Position numbers and translations under genes: made by a program. From NCBI RefSeq assembly GCF_032397745.1, contig NZ_CP135921.1, positions 9,019,455-9,083,454 of the forward strand: a stretch of DNA of 64,000 bases. The letters run 5' to 3'. Under the pieces are notes generated by a model. The model was not told the origin of the DNA and ran no database searches. It was given only the letters and a program-made list of their open reading frames with translations. Below, piece by piece: positions 56,649 to 64,000 of this stretch (the stretch's first letter is position 1; every line of letters begins with the position of its first letter). Source of the stretch: Bradyrhizobium prioriisuperbiae (GTDB taxonomy: Bacteria > Pseudomonadota > Alphaproteobacteria > Rhizobiales > Xanthobacteraceae).

Positions 56649-57206
56649 TCAAACTTGGGGGAATGGGCGGCCGACATCGGCTTCGCGCCGTAAGCGCAGG
56701 CCGTTGGCGAGATAGGCGACGGTGCGATAGTAGCCGGCGATCAGCAGCAGCTCGAGAATGGCCTCATCGTCGAAAATGGGCCGCAGCGCGTGCCACACCT
56801 CGTCGCTGATGGTGCAGCCGTCGTGCAGTTCGTCGGCGAGGCGGATCAAAATCGCATCCTCCGCCGTCCAGCAGGGGCTGCCGGCATCGCCATGCACAGT
56901 GGCGTGTACCTGAGCTGCGGTCAGTCCGGCCTCATCGGCGAAATAATGCACACGCATGCCCCATTCATAGTCGCAACCGCAGCGCGCGGTGACGCGCAGC
57001 AGCAGCACCTCGCGCTGGCGGATGGCGAGATGGGTGTTCGGCAGATAGGCCGGCGCGCCACGGATGAAGCGCTCGAACAGCTCGGGATGCCGCGCCAACA
57101 CGGTGAACAGTGCGAATGGCGGTTTCCAGGAGCCCGGCATGCGGTCGAACGCGGCCTGGACATTGGCGGCATAGGGGGCGGTGGCGGGTTGCAGGCGTGC
57201 GGTCAT
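56649..57206 (-). CDS. carboxymuconolactone decarboxylase-like protein
   Basis: A 185-residue CMD/AhpD-like protein with the conserved CGCDYEWGMRVHYFADEAGL (two Cys, then His) and the helix LRVTARCGC. Members decarboxylate lactones or reduce peroxides; the Cys-x-Cys rather than Cys-x2-Cys arrangement speaks against the peroxidase cycle. Divergent from a LysR-type regulator 87 bases away, the usual arrangement for regulation of this pair of genes. Confidence 0.82.
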   Translation of the reverse strand: MTARLQPATAPYAANVQAAFDRMPGSWKPPFALFTVLARHPELFERFIRGAPAYLPNTHLAIRQREVLLLRVTARCGCDYEWGMRVHYFADEAGLTAAQVHATVHGDAGSPCWTAEDAILIRLADELHDGCTISDEVWHALRPIFDDEAILELLLIAGYYRTVAYLANGLRLRREADVGRPFPQV

Positions 57207-57293
57207 GACGGTCTCGCGGTTTCCAGTGACCGCAATCTGCCGCCATCATCGCTATTCTTCCAATCGATGCTTCATATGATATATATTCACCAC

Positions 57294-58217
57294 ATGAATT
57301 TGGCTTCGCTCGACCTCAATCTGCTGGTGGCGCTCGATGCGCTGCTGCTCGAAGGCAATGTCGGCCGCGCCGCGATGCGGATCGGGCTGTCACAGCCGGC
57401 CGCAAGCCATGCGCTGCGGCGGCTGCGCGAGGTATTGCACGATCCGCTGCTGGTGCGGGTCGGCGCTCGTATGGAATTGACGCCACGGGCGCAGGCGCTG
57501 CGGACGCCGCTGGCGCAGGCGCTCGATCAGGTACGCGGCCTGTTCACCACGGAGGATTTCGATGCCGCAAACAGCGAACGGCGTTTCCGCCTGATGATGC
57601 CCGACATCGCCGTCGAACTGCTGCTGCCGGCACTGATCGAGACAACCAGCAAGCTCGCGCCGCGGGTGCGGCTCGACATCACGCCCTGGCGCGGCCCGGC
57701 GATCATGACCGCCGAGTTCGCCCGCACCATCGACCTCGTGATCTGCATCGGCGACGCCTTCAAGGGCTTTCACCGCCAGCGGCTTTACACCGATTCCGAT
57801 GCACTGGCCGTCCGCAGCGGGCATCCGCTGAACACACGGCTCAAGCGTCTCGACGGCTTTCTCGCCGCGCGGCATGTCGCCGTGGTCGGCCGCGGCCAGC
57901 GCGAGGATCTGATCGACGAGTGGCTGCGCGACAACGGTGTGGAGCGCTCCATCGCGCTGGTGGTCCCCAGCTATCTTGAGGCGCTGCACATCGCGGCCCG
58001 CAGCGATCTCGTGGCCTTCGTGCCGCGCCGCCTGATCGCAGCACTGGCCACGCGGCTCTCGTTGGTGACGGTGACACCACCGCTCGATCCCGGTTTCGAC
58101 GAACAGTTCATGTTCTACCCGACCCGCGCCCAGGTCGATCCCGGCTCGATCTGGCTGCGCAAGCTGGTCGGCGACATCGGCCGGGCGATGGAGAGCGGCA
58201 AGCGCAAAGCCAGTTGA
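57294..58217 (+). CDS. LysR-type transcriptional regulator
   Basis: A 307-residue protein from MNLASLDLNLLVALDALLLEG. The helix-turn-helix VGRAAMRIGLSQPAASHALRRLREV is at residues 20-45; the effector-binding domain follows and ends GRAMESGKRKAS. It resembles the NodD/NahR-like subgroup (LNLLVALDALL). The 87-base gap to the divergent CMD gene holds an AT-rich TTCATATGATATATATTC suited to a LysR site. Confidence 0.9.
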   Translation: MNLASLDLNLLVALDALLLEGNVGRAAMRIGLSQPAASHALRRLREVLHDPLLVRVGARMELTPRAQALRTPLAQALDQVRGLFTTEDFDAANSERRFRLMMPDIAVELLLPALIETTSKLAPRVRLDITPWRGPAIMTAEFARTIDLVICIGDAFKGFHRQRLYTDSDALAVRSGHPLNTRLKRLDGFLAARHVAVVGRGQREDLIDEWLRDNGVERSIALVVPSYLEALHIAARSDLVAFVPRRLIAALATRLSLVTVTPPLDPGFDEQFMFYPTRAQVDPGSIWLRKLVGDIGRAMESGKRKAS

Positions 58218-58232
58218 GCAAAGCCGGCCGAG

Positions 58233-58628
58233 TTATGTCTCGAACGCCGGATCGATCGGCACGCGATAACCGTTGACCAGGCGATTGGTCTCGTTGGCCA
58301 TGCCGACCACCGCCATCAGTTCGCCGAACTGCGCCTGGGTCATCCCGGCCTTGCTTGCCGCGGCACCGTGGCTGGCGATGCAGTAGCCGCAGCCATTGGA
58401 GACGCTGACGGCGAGATAGACCATCTCCTTGACCAGCGGATCGAGCGTGCCCGGCGCCATCACCTCTTTCAGGCTCTCCCAGGTCCGCTTCAACGTAACC
58501 GGATCGTTGGCGAGATACTTCCAGAAATTGTTGACGTCTTTCACGTTGCGCGTGGTCTTGATGTCGTCGAACACCGCGCGCACCTGCGGCGAAGCGTCGG
58601 CATGTTCGATCGGCTGCGGCTTGGGCAT
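58233..58628 (-). CDS. AhpD-like alkylhydroperoxidase
   Basis: A 131-residue protein with the redox motif C-G-Y-C-I-A-S-H in VSNGCGYCIASHGAAASKAGM, the AhpD-type Cys-x2-Cys followed by His. N-terminal MPKPQPIEHADASPQVRAVF. Family members reduce peroxides or act as disulfide reductants in the cytosol. Likely cotranscribed with the amidohydrolase gene, 41 bases upstream. Confidence 0.87.
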   Translation of the reverse strand: MPKPQPIEHADASPQVRAVFDDIKTTRNVKDVNNFWKYLANDPVTLKRTWESLKEVMAPGTLDPLVKEMVYLAVSVSNGCGYCIASHGAAASKAGMTQAQFGELMAVVGMANETNRLVNGYRVPIDPAFET

Positions 58629-58669
58629 GATTATTTTCCAGAGTTGCGAAAGATATTCGGGATGTCAGA

Positions 58670-59944
58670 TCATCGCGGCGAGAACGGGGCGTTGTAGGGC
58701 CGGCCGAACGGAATGCCGGCGGTGACCGTCTGCACCGGCTTCAGCTGCACCTTGCCGTCGCGTTTGTTGTTGCGGGTGTCGACAAAGGAGACCGGTCCTT
58801 CGATCAGTTCCAGGATCGATACGTCAGCCGGCGCACCGACCTGCAGCGTGCCGAGCTTGGGTTGCCGGTTGATGATCTTTGCCGGCGCCTGGGTGGTCAT
58901 CGCGATCACCTGCTCCAGCGAGAAGCCCATGTTGAGAAATTTGCTCATCACCCAGGTCAGATACGGCAGGCCCGGCGTGTTGCCGGAAAACACATGGATG
59001 TCGGACGAAATCGTATCCGGCGGGCAGCCCTTCCGGATCGCCTCTTCCGCAACCGTGTAGTCGAAGCTGCCGCCGCCATGGCCGACATCGAAGATGACGC
59101 CGCGCTGCTTGGCGGCCAGCGCCGCCGGCAGCAGCTTGCCCTCCTGCACGATGTTGGTGAAGGCACCGGCCAGATTCGGCGCGCCGGAATAGGCATGGGT
59201 GAGCACATCGCCGGGCCGCAGCAGGTTCAGAATGTCGGACATCAGCTGGGGCGTCTCGACGCCGCCGATATGCACCATCAGCCGCGCCGGCGTGCCGGAT
59301 CGCTCGCAGGCAAGGATAGCGCGCTTGATCGGCTCCACCCCGTGTTTGGCAATCACATTCTCCGACATCCGCACCTTGACGCCGATGACGATGTCGGCGT
59401 TCTCCGCCACCGTGCGGGCACAGGCGTCGACCTGGGCGAAATCGATGTTGTAGAGCTCGGCAACCGGAAACGCCGACAGTCCCATGTTGGCAATGTGCAC
59501 GAAGGCATAGAGCCGCGTGCGGGTCTGGCCGACAATGAAGCGGCGGAAGCCGGCGAAATTGTTGGCGCCGGCATCGCCGGCTGACACACAGGTGGTGGTG
59601 CCCTGTTGCGCGATCAGCTCATCCGCAGGGATGCCGATCGCCGAACCATAGGGGTAGACATGGGAATGCAGGTCGATCAGCCCCGGCGTCACCAGTTTGC
59701 CCGAGGCATCGATCAGCTTTTGCGCCCGTGCGGCAGGAATATCGGTCTCAAGCGCCTCAATCGCGCCGAAGCGGATGCCGATGTCGCGTTTGCCGCGCAA
59801 CGACTGGCTGGGATCGATCACCTCGCCGCCCTTGATCACCAGATCGAATTTGTCGTCCGGCCCCATCGCCGCACGGGCCGGCCCGAGCAAGGCGGCGGCG
59901 GAAACAAAGGTCCCGGTCAGTTTCAGGAAATCACGGCGCAGCAT
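58670..59944 (-). CDS. Tat-exported amidohydrolase
   Basis: A 424-residue amidohydrolase-superfamily protein. The N-terminus MLRRDFLKLTGTFVSAAAL is a twin-arginine signal (RRDFLK), with cleavage near PARA/AM. The metal site follows: HSH in GLIDLHSHVYPYGS, the carbamylated Lys candidate in VKVRMSE, His in MVHIGG and THAYSG, and the final Asp in SSDIHVFSG. It resembles the COG3964-like dihydroorotase/deacetylase group. Export to the periplasm makes a catabolic role likely. Confidence 0.85.
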   Translation of the reverse strand: MLRRDFLKLTGTFVSAAALLGPARAAMGPDDKFDLVIKGGEVIDPSQSLRGKRDIGIRFGAIEALETDIPAARAQKLIDASGKLVTPGLIDLHSHVYPYGSAIGIPADELIAQQGTTTCVSAGDAGANNFAGFRRFIVGQTRTRLYAFVHIANMGLSAFPVAELYNIDFAQVDACARTVAENADIVIGVKVRMSENVIAKHGVEPIKRAILACERSGTPARLMVHIGGVETPQLMSDILNLLRPGDVLTHAYSGAPNLAGAFTNIVQEGKLLPAALAAKQRGVIFDVGHGGGSFDYTVAEEAIRKGCPPDTISSDIHVFSGNTPGLPYLTWVMSKFLNMGFSLEQVIAMTTQAPAKIINRQPKLGTLQVGAPADVSILELIEGPVSFVDTRNNKRDGKVQLKPVQTVTAGIPFGRPYNAPFSPR

Positions 59945-60124
59945 GGTCGTCTCCCCAGCCAGTTTTTTTGTTGTCCCCCAAGCCTAGCTGCGCCCCGCAG
60001 CTTTCAGAACCGTAATCTGCGCATCGTTCGCGCAATTCGTTGCTGCGCTGCGTCAGTTTTTCACCGTTGCCCGCCCTCGCCCGCCATGCAATGAGGCTTG
60101 CAAAGACCGAGAGGGGCTCAATTC

Positions 60125-61396
60125 ATGACGGTTCTTATCGCGGGCGGCGGCATCGGCGGATTGACGCTGGCGCTCAGCCTGCACCAGATCGGCGTATCGG
60201 CCAAAATCTTCGAAAGCGTGCCGGAGCTGCGGCCGCTCGGCGTCGGCATCAATGTGCTGCCGCATGCGGTGCGCGAACTGATCGACCTCGACCTGCTGGA
60301 CAAGCTCGATGTCTATGGCGTGCGCACCAAGGAGCTGGCGTATTTCAGCAAACGCGGCAAGCCGATCTGGTCGGAGCCGCGCGGCATCGAGGCCGGCTAC
60401 AACTGGCCGCAGTTCTCGATCCATCGCGGCATCCTGCAGCAGATCCTGCTCGACGCGGTGATCGAGCGGCTCGGCCCCGAGAGCCTGCTGACCAGCCATC
60501 ACCTGAAGGATTTCGCCGAGACGGCGGGTGGCGTGCAGGCGCGCTTCATCGACCGCGCCACCGGGCAGGACGCCGGCACCTATGAGGGGGCGTTGCTGAT
60601 CGCAGCCGATGGAATCCATTCGGCGGTGCGCGAAAAGCTCTATCCGCACGAAGGCGCGCCGCTGTGGAACGGCCGCATCCTGTGGCGCGGCATCACCGAG
60701 AGCGATGCGTTCCTCTCCGGCCGCACCATGATCATGGCCGGCCACGAGGTGCTGAAATTCGTCTGCTATTCGATTTCCAGGGAGCCGAACGCCAAAGGCA
60801 AATTCCAGATCAACTGGGTGGCGGAGCGCCTGCTCGATCCGAGCTATCAGTGGCGGCGCGAGGACTACAATCGGGCCGCCCGGCTTGACGAATTCCTGCC
60901 CTGGTTCGAGGACTGGCGGTTCGACTGGCTGGACGTCCCCGGTCTGATCCGCAACTGCCCGCATGCCTACGAATATCCGCTGGTCGACCGCGATCCGGTC
61001 GATCGCTGGACCTTCGGCCGCGTCACGCTGATGGGCGACGCCGCGCATCCGATGTATCCGATCGGCTCCAACGGCGCCTCGCAGGCCATCCTCGATGCCC
61101 GCGTCATCACCCGCGAAATTCTCGCCCACGGGGCAACAACAAAGGCACTCGAAGCCTATGAGGCCGAACGCCGGCCGGCCACCACAGAACTCGTGAAGCT
61201 CAACCGCCGCAACGGCCCCGAGCAGGTGATGCAGATGGTCGAGGAGCGCGCGCCGAACGGCTATGACGTCGTCACCGACGTGCTGTCACAGCAGGAACTG
61301 GAAGACATCGCCAACGGCTACAAACGCGTCGCCGGATTCCAGGTCGAGGCGCTGAACGCGAAGCCGGCGATCGTCTCCGTTCTGGCGCCACGCTGA
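60125..61396 (+). CDS. FAD-dependent aromatic monooxygenase-like protein
   Basis: A 423-residue class A flavoprotein monooxygenase. FAD motif MTVLIAGGGIGGLTLALSLHQ at the N-terminus, the DG motif LLIAADGIHSAVRE (about residue 165) and GRVTLMGDAAHPMYPIGSNGASQAILDAR (about 300) are intact. The closest kind is the salicylate hydroxylase / flavin-dependent oxidoreductase group, which hydroxylates aromatic acids. ATG 60125 with GAGGGG upstream. Divergent from the amidohydrolase. Its last 170 bases are duplicated at 63502. Confidence 0.87.
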   Translation: MTVLIAGGGIGGLTLALSLHQIGVSAKIFESVPELRPLGVGINVLPHAVRELIDLDLLDKLDVYGVRTKELAYFSKRGKPIWSEPRGIEAGYNWPQFSIHRGILQQILLDAVIERLGPESLLTSHHLKDFAETAGGVQARFIDRATGQDAGTYEGALLIAADGIHSAVREKLYPHEGAPLWNGRILWRGITESDAFLSGRTMIMAGHEVLKFVCYSISREPNAKGKFQINWVAERLLDPSYQWRREDYNRAARLDEFLPWFEDWRFDWLDVPGLIRNCPHAYEYPLVDRDPVDRWTFGRVTLMGDAAHPMYPIGSNGASQAILDARVITREILAHGATTKALEAYEAERRPATTELVKLNRRNGPEQVMQMVEERAPNGYDVVTDVLSQQELEDIANGYKRVAGFQVEALNAKPAIVSVLAPR

Positions 61397-61433
61397 TTTC
61401 ACCTTCGCCATCGATGGGGCGAGACCGTTTGAA

Positions 61434-62360
61434 CTATGTCGCCTTTCCCTGACCGGCCCGAAACGTTCTCGCCGCTTGTTTCACTAAATTCAAGAAGTTG
61501 CGGACCACGACGGAGGGATCGCCGCGCCGCGACGCAAGACTCAGGGCGGCCTTGAGTTGTGGTGTGCCCTTGAGCCCGCGATAGACGATACCGTCCATGG
61601 CCATTCGCTGCATGGAAGCTGGCACGATAGAAATGCCGAGGCCTGCGGCAACGAGACTTAGCGCCGATGTGATACGGGGCGCTTCCTGGCCGAGGTGAGG
61701 GCTAAAGCCTGCCTGGAGGCAAGCCGCCATCGTCATCTCATAAAATGCTGGTCCAAGCTGACGGGCGTAAACAATGAATGTTTCGTCGGCAAGATCCTTC
61801 AATGGAAGCGCCTCGCCTCTACGTCGAGCCAGCGCGTGCCCTTTGGGTAACGCCACCACCATCGGTTCTTCCAGCAATGGATTGGCGACAAGGTCCTGCG
61901 ATCCGGAAAGATGCGACCGGAGAAAAGCGATGTCCATCCGTTCACTTCGCAGGCCTTCGATGGCCTCCACTCTGAGGCACTCATCCAGCGTAAGCGACAC
62001 CAGCGGGAAGTTTGCCCGAAACGTGCGAATGACTGATGGCACGAACGGATGAAACGGAGCAGTCGGCAAAACACCGATGCAGAGGCGGCCTTGCTCGCCT
62101 CGTGCGGCGCGTTGTGTCGATTCGAGCGTGCGATCGTACTGTGCAAGCGTCGCGCGCGCGTTCTCGAGGAAGACACGTCCGGCGCCGGTCAGTTCGACGC
62201 CACGCGCCTTGCGGCGAAAAAGCTGAACATCAAGTTCACGCTCCAACGCTCTGATCCGCTGACTGAGTGGCGGCTGCTGCATGCCGAGCCGTTCGGCCGC
62301 CCGCGTGATGTGCTCTTCTTCTGCGACCACGACGAAATAGCGAAGATGCCTCAATTCCAT
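61434..62360 (-). CDS. LysR-type transcriptional regulator
   Basis: A 308-residue protein from MELRHLRYFVVVAEEEHITRAAERLGMQQPPLSQRIRALE, the N-terminal winged helix of the CatM/BenM-like group. The effector domain follows and ends FRAGQGKAT. A nearby open frame adds four residues. It is divergent from a Bug-type binding protein, which it most likely controls through the inverted repeat between them. Confidence 0.9.
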   Translation of the reverse strand: MELRHLRYFVVVAEEEHITRAAERLGMQQPPLSQRIRALERELDVQLFRRKARGVELTGAGRVFLENARATLAQYDRTLESTQRAARGEQGRLCIGVLPTAPFHPFVPSVIRTFRANFPLVSLTLDECLRVEAIEGLRSERMDIAFLRSHLSGSQDLVANPLLEEPMVVALPKGHALARRRGEALPLKDLADETFIVYARQLGPAFYEMTMAACLQAGFSPHLGQEAPRITSALSLVAAGLGISIVPASMQRMAMDGIVYRGLKGTPQLKAALSLASRRGDPSVVVRNFLNLVKQAARTFRAGQGKAT

Positions 62361-62377
62361 TGTCATATCCAATTCGG

Positions 62378-62399
62378 TATGAATATCGCCATATCCATA
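62378..62399. promoter_or_regulatory. inverted repeat between LysR and Bug genes
   Basis: TATGAATAT (62378-62386), CGCC, ATATCCATA (62391-62399). Eight of nine pairs match. It starts 18 bases from the LysR start and is about 100 bases from the Bug gene, a fitting place for an autoregulatory LysR site. Confidence 0.5.
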
Positions 62400-62498
62400 T
62401 TATAGCTCGGCCACCTCGGCAGTGATATTCGGTTCTCGTCGGGGAGCGTTGAGCCGAGGCCATCCTGCACCGGCTTTCACCGAGGCCGGGAGGCCGTC

Positions 62499-63479
62499 AT
62501 GACACTTCTGCGCCGGCAATTTCTGCAATTAACTGTGGGAGCGAGCCTCACACCTATCCTGTCGACGGTCGCATCTGCAGAAGCATATCCGGCGCGACCG
62601 GTACGCGTGATCGTTCCTTACGCGCCCGGCGGACCGGCAGATATACTAGGGCGCCTTACAGCACAGAAATTGTCCGAGCATCTCGGAAAGCAGTTCTACA
62701 TCGAGAACATCGGGGGTGCCGGCGGCAATCTCGGAATGGCTCAGGGAGCAAGAGCGGCGCCCGACGGTTACACGGTACTTGTTGTTCCGCCGAATATCAT
62801 CGTCAACCCGGCGATGTACGACACTGTACCCTACGATCCCTACAGGGACTTCGAGCCGGTAACGATTGCTGTCACCTCGCCCACGGTGCTCACTGTCCAT
62901 CCTTCACTGGCAGTCCAGACAGTCAAAGACCTCGTTGCATTGATCAAATCCAATCCCGCCAAATACAGTTTCGCTTCCCCGGGAACCGGCACACCACCAC
63001 ATCTCATCGGCGAACACTTCCGCCTGCGGCTCGGCCTCGACCTTGTGCATGTACCCTTCAACAGCGCAGGCTTGGCGGTCGGTTCAACGCTCGCCGGGCA
63101 TACGCCCATTGCCTTCACTTCGTTGCCACCAGCTGTGCCGCAGATCAAGGAAGCTAAACTGCGCGCACTGGCTGTGACGAGCAAACTGCGATCGAGCGCG
63201 ATACCGGACGTGCCCAGCATGGGGGAAGTCGGCTATCCCGAAATAGAGGGCGAGGGATGGTTCGCGTTCATCGTCCCGACCGGAACGCCGAAGGATGTTA
63301 CCACGCAACTCCATCGCGAGATCGTCAAGATCATCGCGTTGCCTGATATCAAGGAGACATTGGCGACGCTTGGCTTCGCGCCGGTTGGCAATACGCCTGA
63401 CGAGGCTGCTGCTCTGTTCAGGACAGAAGGCGTCAAGTGGGCCAAGGTCATTCGAGAGGCAGGCATCAAAGCTCCATGA
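62499..63479 (+). CDS. Bug-type tripartite tricarboxylate transporter substrate-binding protein
   Basis: A 326-residue periplasmic binding protein. Signal MTLLRRQFLQLTVGASLTPIL has a possible Tat-like RRQFL; the mature part opens YPARPVRVIVPYAPGGPADILGR, the hallmark of Bug proteins, with GTPPHLIGEHFRL and PVGNTPDEAAALF further on. Bug proteins bind carboxylates for TTT uptake or signalling. No TctA/TctB gene is next to it, which is common. Divergent from a LysR gene. Confidence 0.92.
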   Translation: MTLLRRQFLQLTVGASLTPILSTVASAEAYPARPVRVIVPYAPGGPADILGRLTAQKLSEHLGKQFYIENIGGAGGNLGMAQGARAAPDGYTVLVVPPNIIVNPAMYDTVPYDPYRDFEPVTIAVTSPTVLTVHPSLAVQTVKDLVALIKSNPAKYSFASPGTGTPPHLIGEHFRLRLGLDLVHVPFNSAGLAVGSTLAGHTPIAFTSLPPAVPQIKEAKLRALAVTSKLRSSAIPDVPSMGEVGYPEIEGEGWFAFIVPTGTPKDVTTQLHREIVKIIALPDIKETLATLGFAPVGNTPDEAAALFRTEGVKWAKVIREAGIKAP

Positions 63480-63501
63480 GGCCGCGCGCAGACCGCCCCG
63501 A

Positions 63502-63717
63502 AACCGCCGCAACGGCCCCGAGCAGGTGATGCAGATGGTCGAAGAGCGCGCGCCGAATGGCTATGACGTCGTCACCGACGTGCTGTCGCGGCAGGAGCTG
63601 GAAGACATCGCCAACAACTACAAACGCGTCGCCGGTTTCCAGGTCGAGGCGCTGAATGCCAAGCCGGGGATCGTGCCCGCCCAAGCTTCCCGCACTAAAC
63701 CTCTTTCGAACGCGTGA
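63502..63717 (+). pseudogene. 3' remnant of a second FAD monooxygenase gene
   Basis: 63502-63673 matches 61202-61374, the end of the FAD monooxygenase gene, with about eleven mismatches in 172 bases. The fragment encodes NRRNGPEQVMQMVEERAPNG and onward to EALNAKPGIV, then ends SRTKPLSNA at 63717. It has no 5' part; the sequence upstream is the end of the Bug gene. Mismatches are mostly silent, so the source was a working relative. Confidence 0.88.
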
Positions 63718-63742
63718 GAGGGCAGGAGCGGCATCTCTGTCT

Positions 63743-64000
63743 TTAGGTCGCCACCTCGCCCCTCATCAGCCTGAGCGGGGCGACGAGGCCCGCGAGTTCG
63801 GCCTGGCCGCGCACGCCGGTTTTGACAAAGATACGGCGGAGATGAGTCTTCACCGTATTGGGCGAGATATTCAGTTGCGTGGCTATTTCGGCCACGGAGC
63901 GTCCCAACGCCGCGGGTAGCGCCACTCTGGCTTCCGCTAACGTCAGGCCGTAGGCGTCCATGAGCCATGTCGGCGGCACCTCTGCCGGCCCGGCAAGATC
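63743..64000 (-). CDS. LuxR-type HTH regulator, C-terminal part, cut by window end
   Basis: The open frame runs past the right edge, so the start is outside. The C-terminal 65 residues, YGLTLAEARVALPAALGRSVAEIATQLNISPNTVKTHLRRIFVKTG, are a LuxR/GerE helix-turn-helix. The N-terminal domain is not visible. The in-frame GTG at about 63979 is not a credible start. Confidence 0.85.
   Translation of the reverse strand, partial: DLAGPAEVPPTWLMDAYGLTLAEARVALPAALGRSVAEIATQLNISPNTVKTHLRRIFVKTGVRGQAELAGLVAPLRLMRGEVAT

Overview
The window reads as chromosomal DNA of a high-GC alphaproteobacterium of the Bradyrhizobiaceae/Nitrobacteraceae type (Bradyrhizobium, Rhodopseudomonas, Tardiphaga or Afipia-like). 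The reasons are a CcrM-type GANTC methyltransferase, separate glyQ/glyS subunits, the gene order ETF-QO / TPR protein / ispE, a NadQ-like regulator near a nadABC cluster, and many palindromic intergenic repeats. This placement rests on gene content only; no rRNA or tRNA gene, CRISPR array or replication origin was recognised.

Layout. 0-9.9 kb: patatin-like phospholipase with a cNMP domain, a tyrosine phosphatase, a NadQ-like Nudix-related regulator, a DUF2339 membrane protein, a small secreted protein, an AcuI/YhdH reductase and an MFS carrier. 10.2-14.2 kb: nadA, nadB and nadC, the de novo NAD pathway from aspartate, with a 31-bp near-perfect palindrome in front of nadA. 14.3-27 kb: a WGR/SUKH-like protein, a SleB-type cell wall hydrolase, pyruvate phosphate dikinase with a histone-H1-like tail, small envelope proteins, a methyltransferase and glyQS. 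27-33 kb: several very small membrane proteins, an S49 peptidase and an autotransporter. 33-46 kb: TrmN6-like methyltransferase, DUF2007 protein, polyprenyl diphosphate synthase, an OLD/RecF-like ATPase, ispE, a TPR protein, ETF-QO, a family-4-like uracil-DNA glycosylase, an MFS carrier, a membrane glycosyltransferase-like protein and RNase HII. 46.6-53.4 kb: an SMR transporter, a REP-associated tyrosine transposase (RAYT) inside REP sequences, VOC and radical SAM proteins, GT2, MoaB, a zinc metallopeptidase and ccrM. 53.4-54.6 kb: a nest of mobile DNA. 54.7-64 kb: accessory metabolism (desaturase, SnoaL-like, carboxymuconolactone decarboxylase and AhpD-like proteins, a Tat-exported amidohydrolase, an FAD monooxygenase, two LysR regulators, a Bug-type binding protein) and a LuxR-type regulator cut by the window end.

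The most unusual content is the repeat biology. At least five families of palindromic repeats fill the gaps between genes. One family is bounded by CTAG and supplies the TAG stop codon of four different genes. At 53.4-54.6 kb one copy of that family has been split at its internal CTAG by a foldback element with its own terminal inverted repeats and a CTAG duplication; that element has in turn been split at the exact dyad of its inner palindrome by an 841-bp IS5-family insertion sequence. A second family (REP) is associated with the RAYT gene. A third forms tandem pairs of long stem-loops. At the right end a LysR/Bug cassette lies between a full FAD monooxygenase gene and a duplicated 3' fragment of a diverged copy of it.
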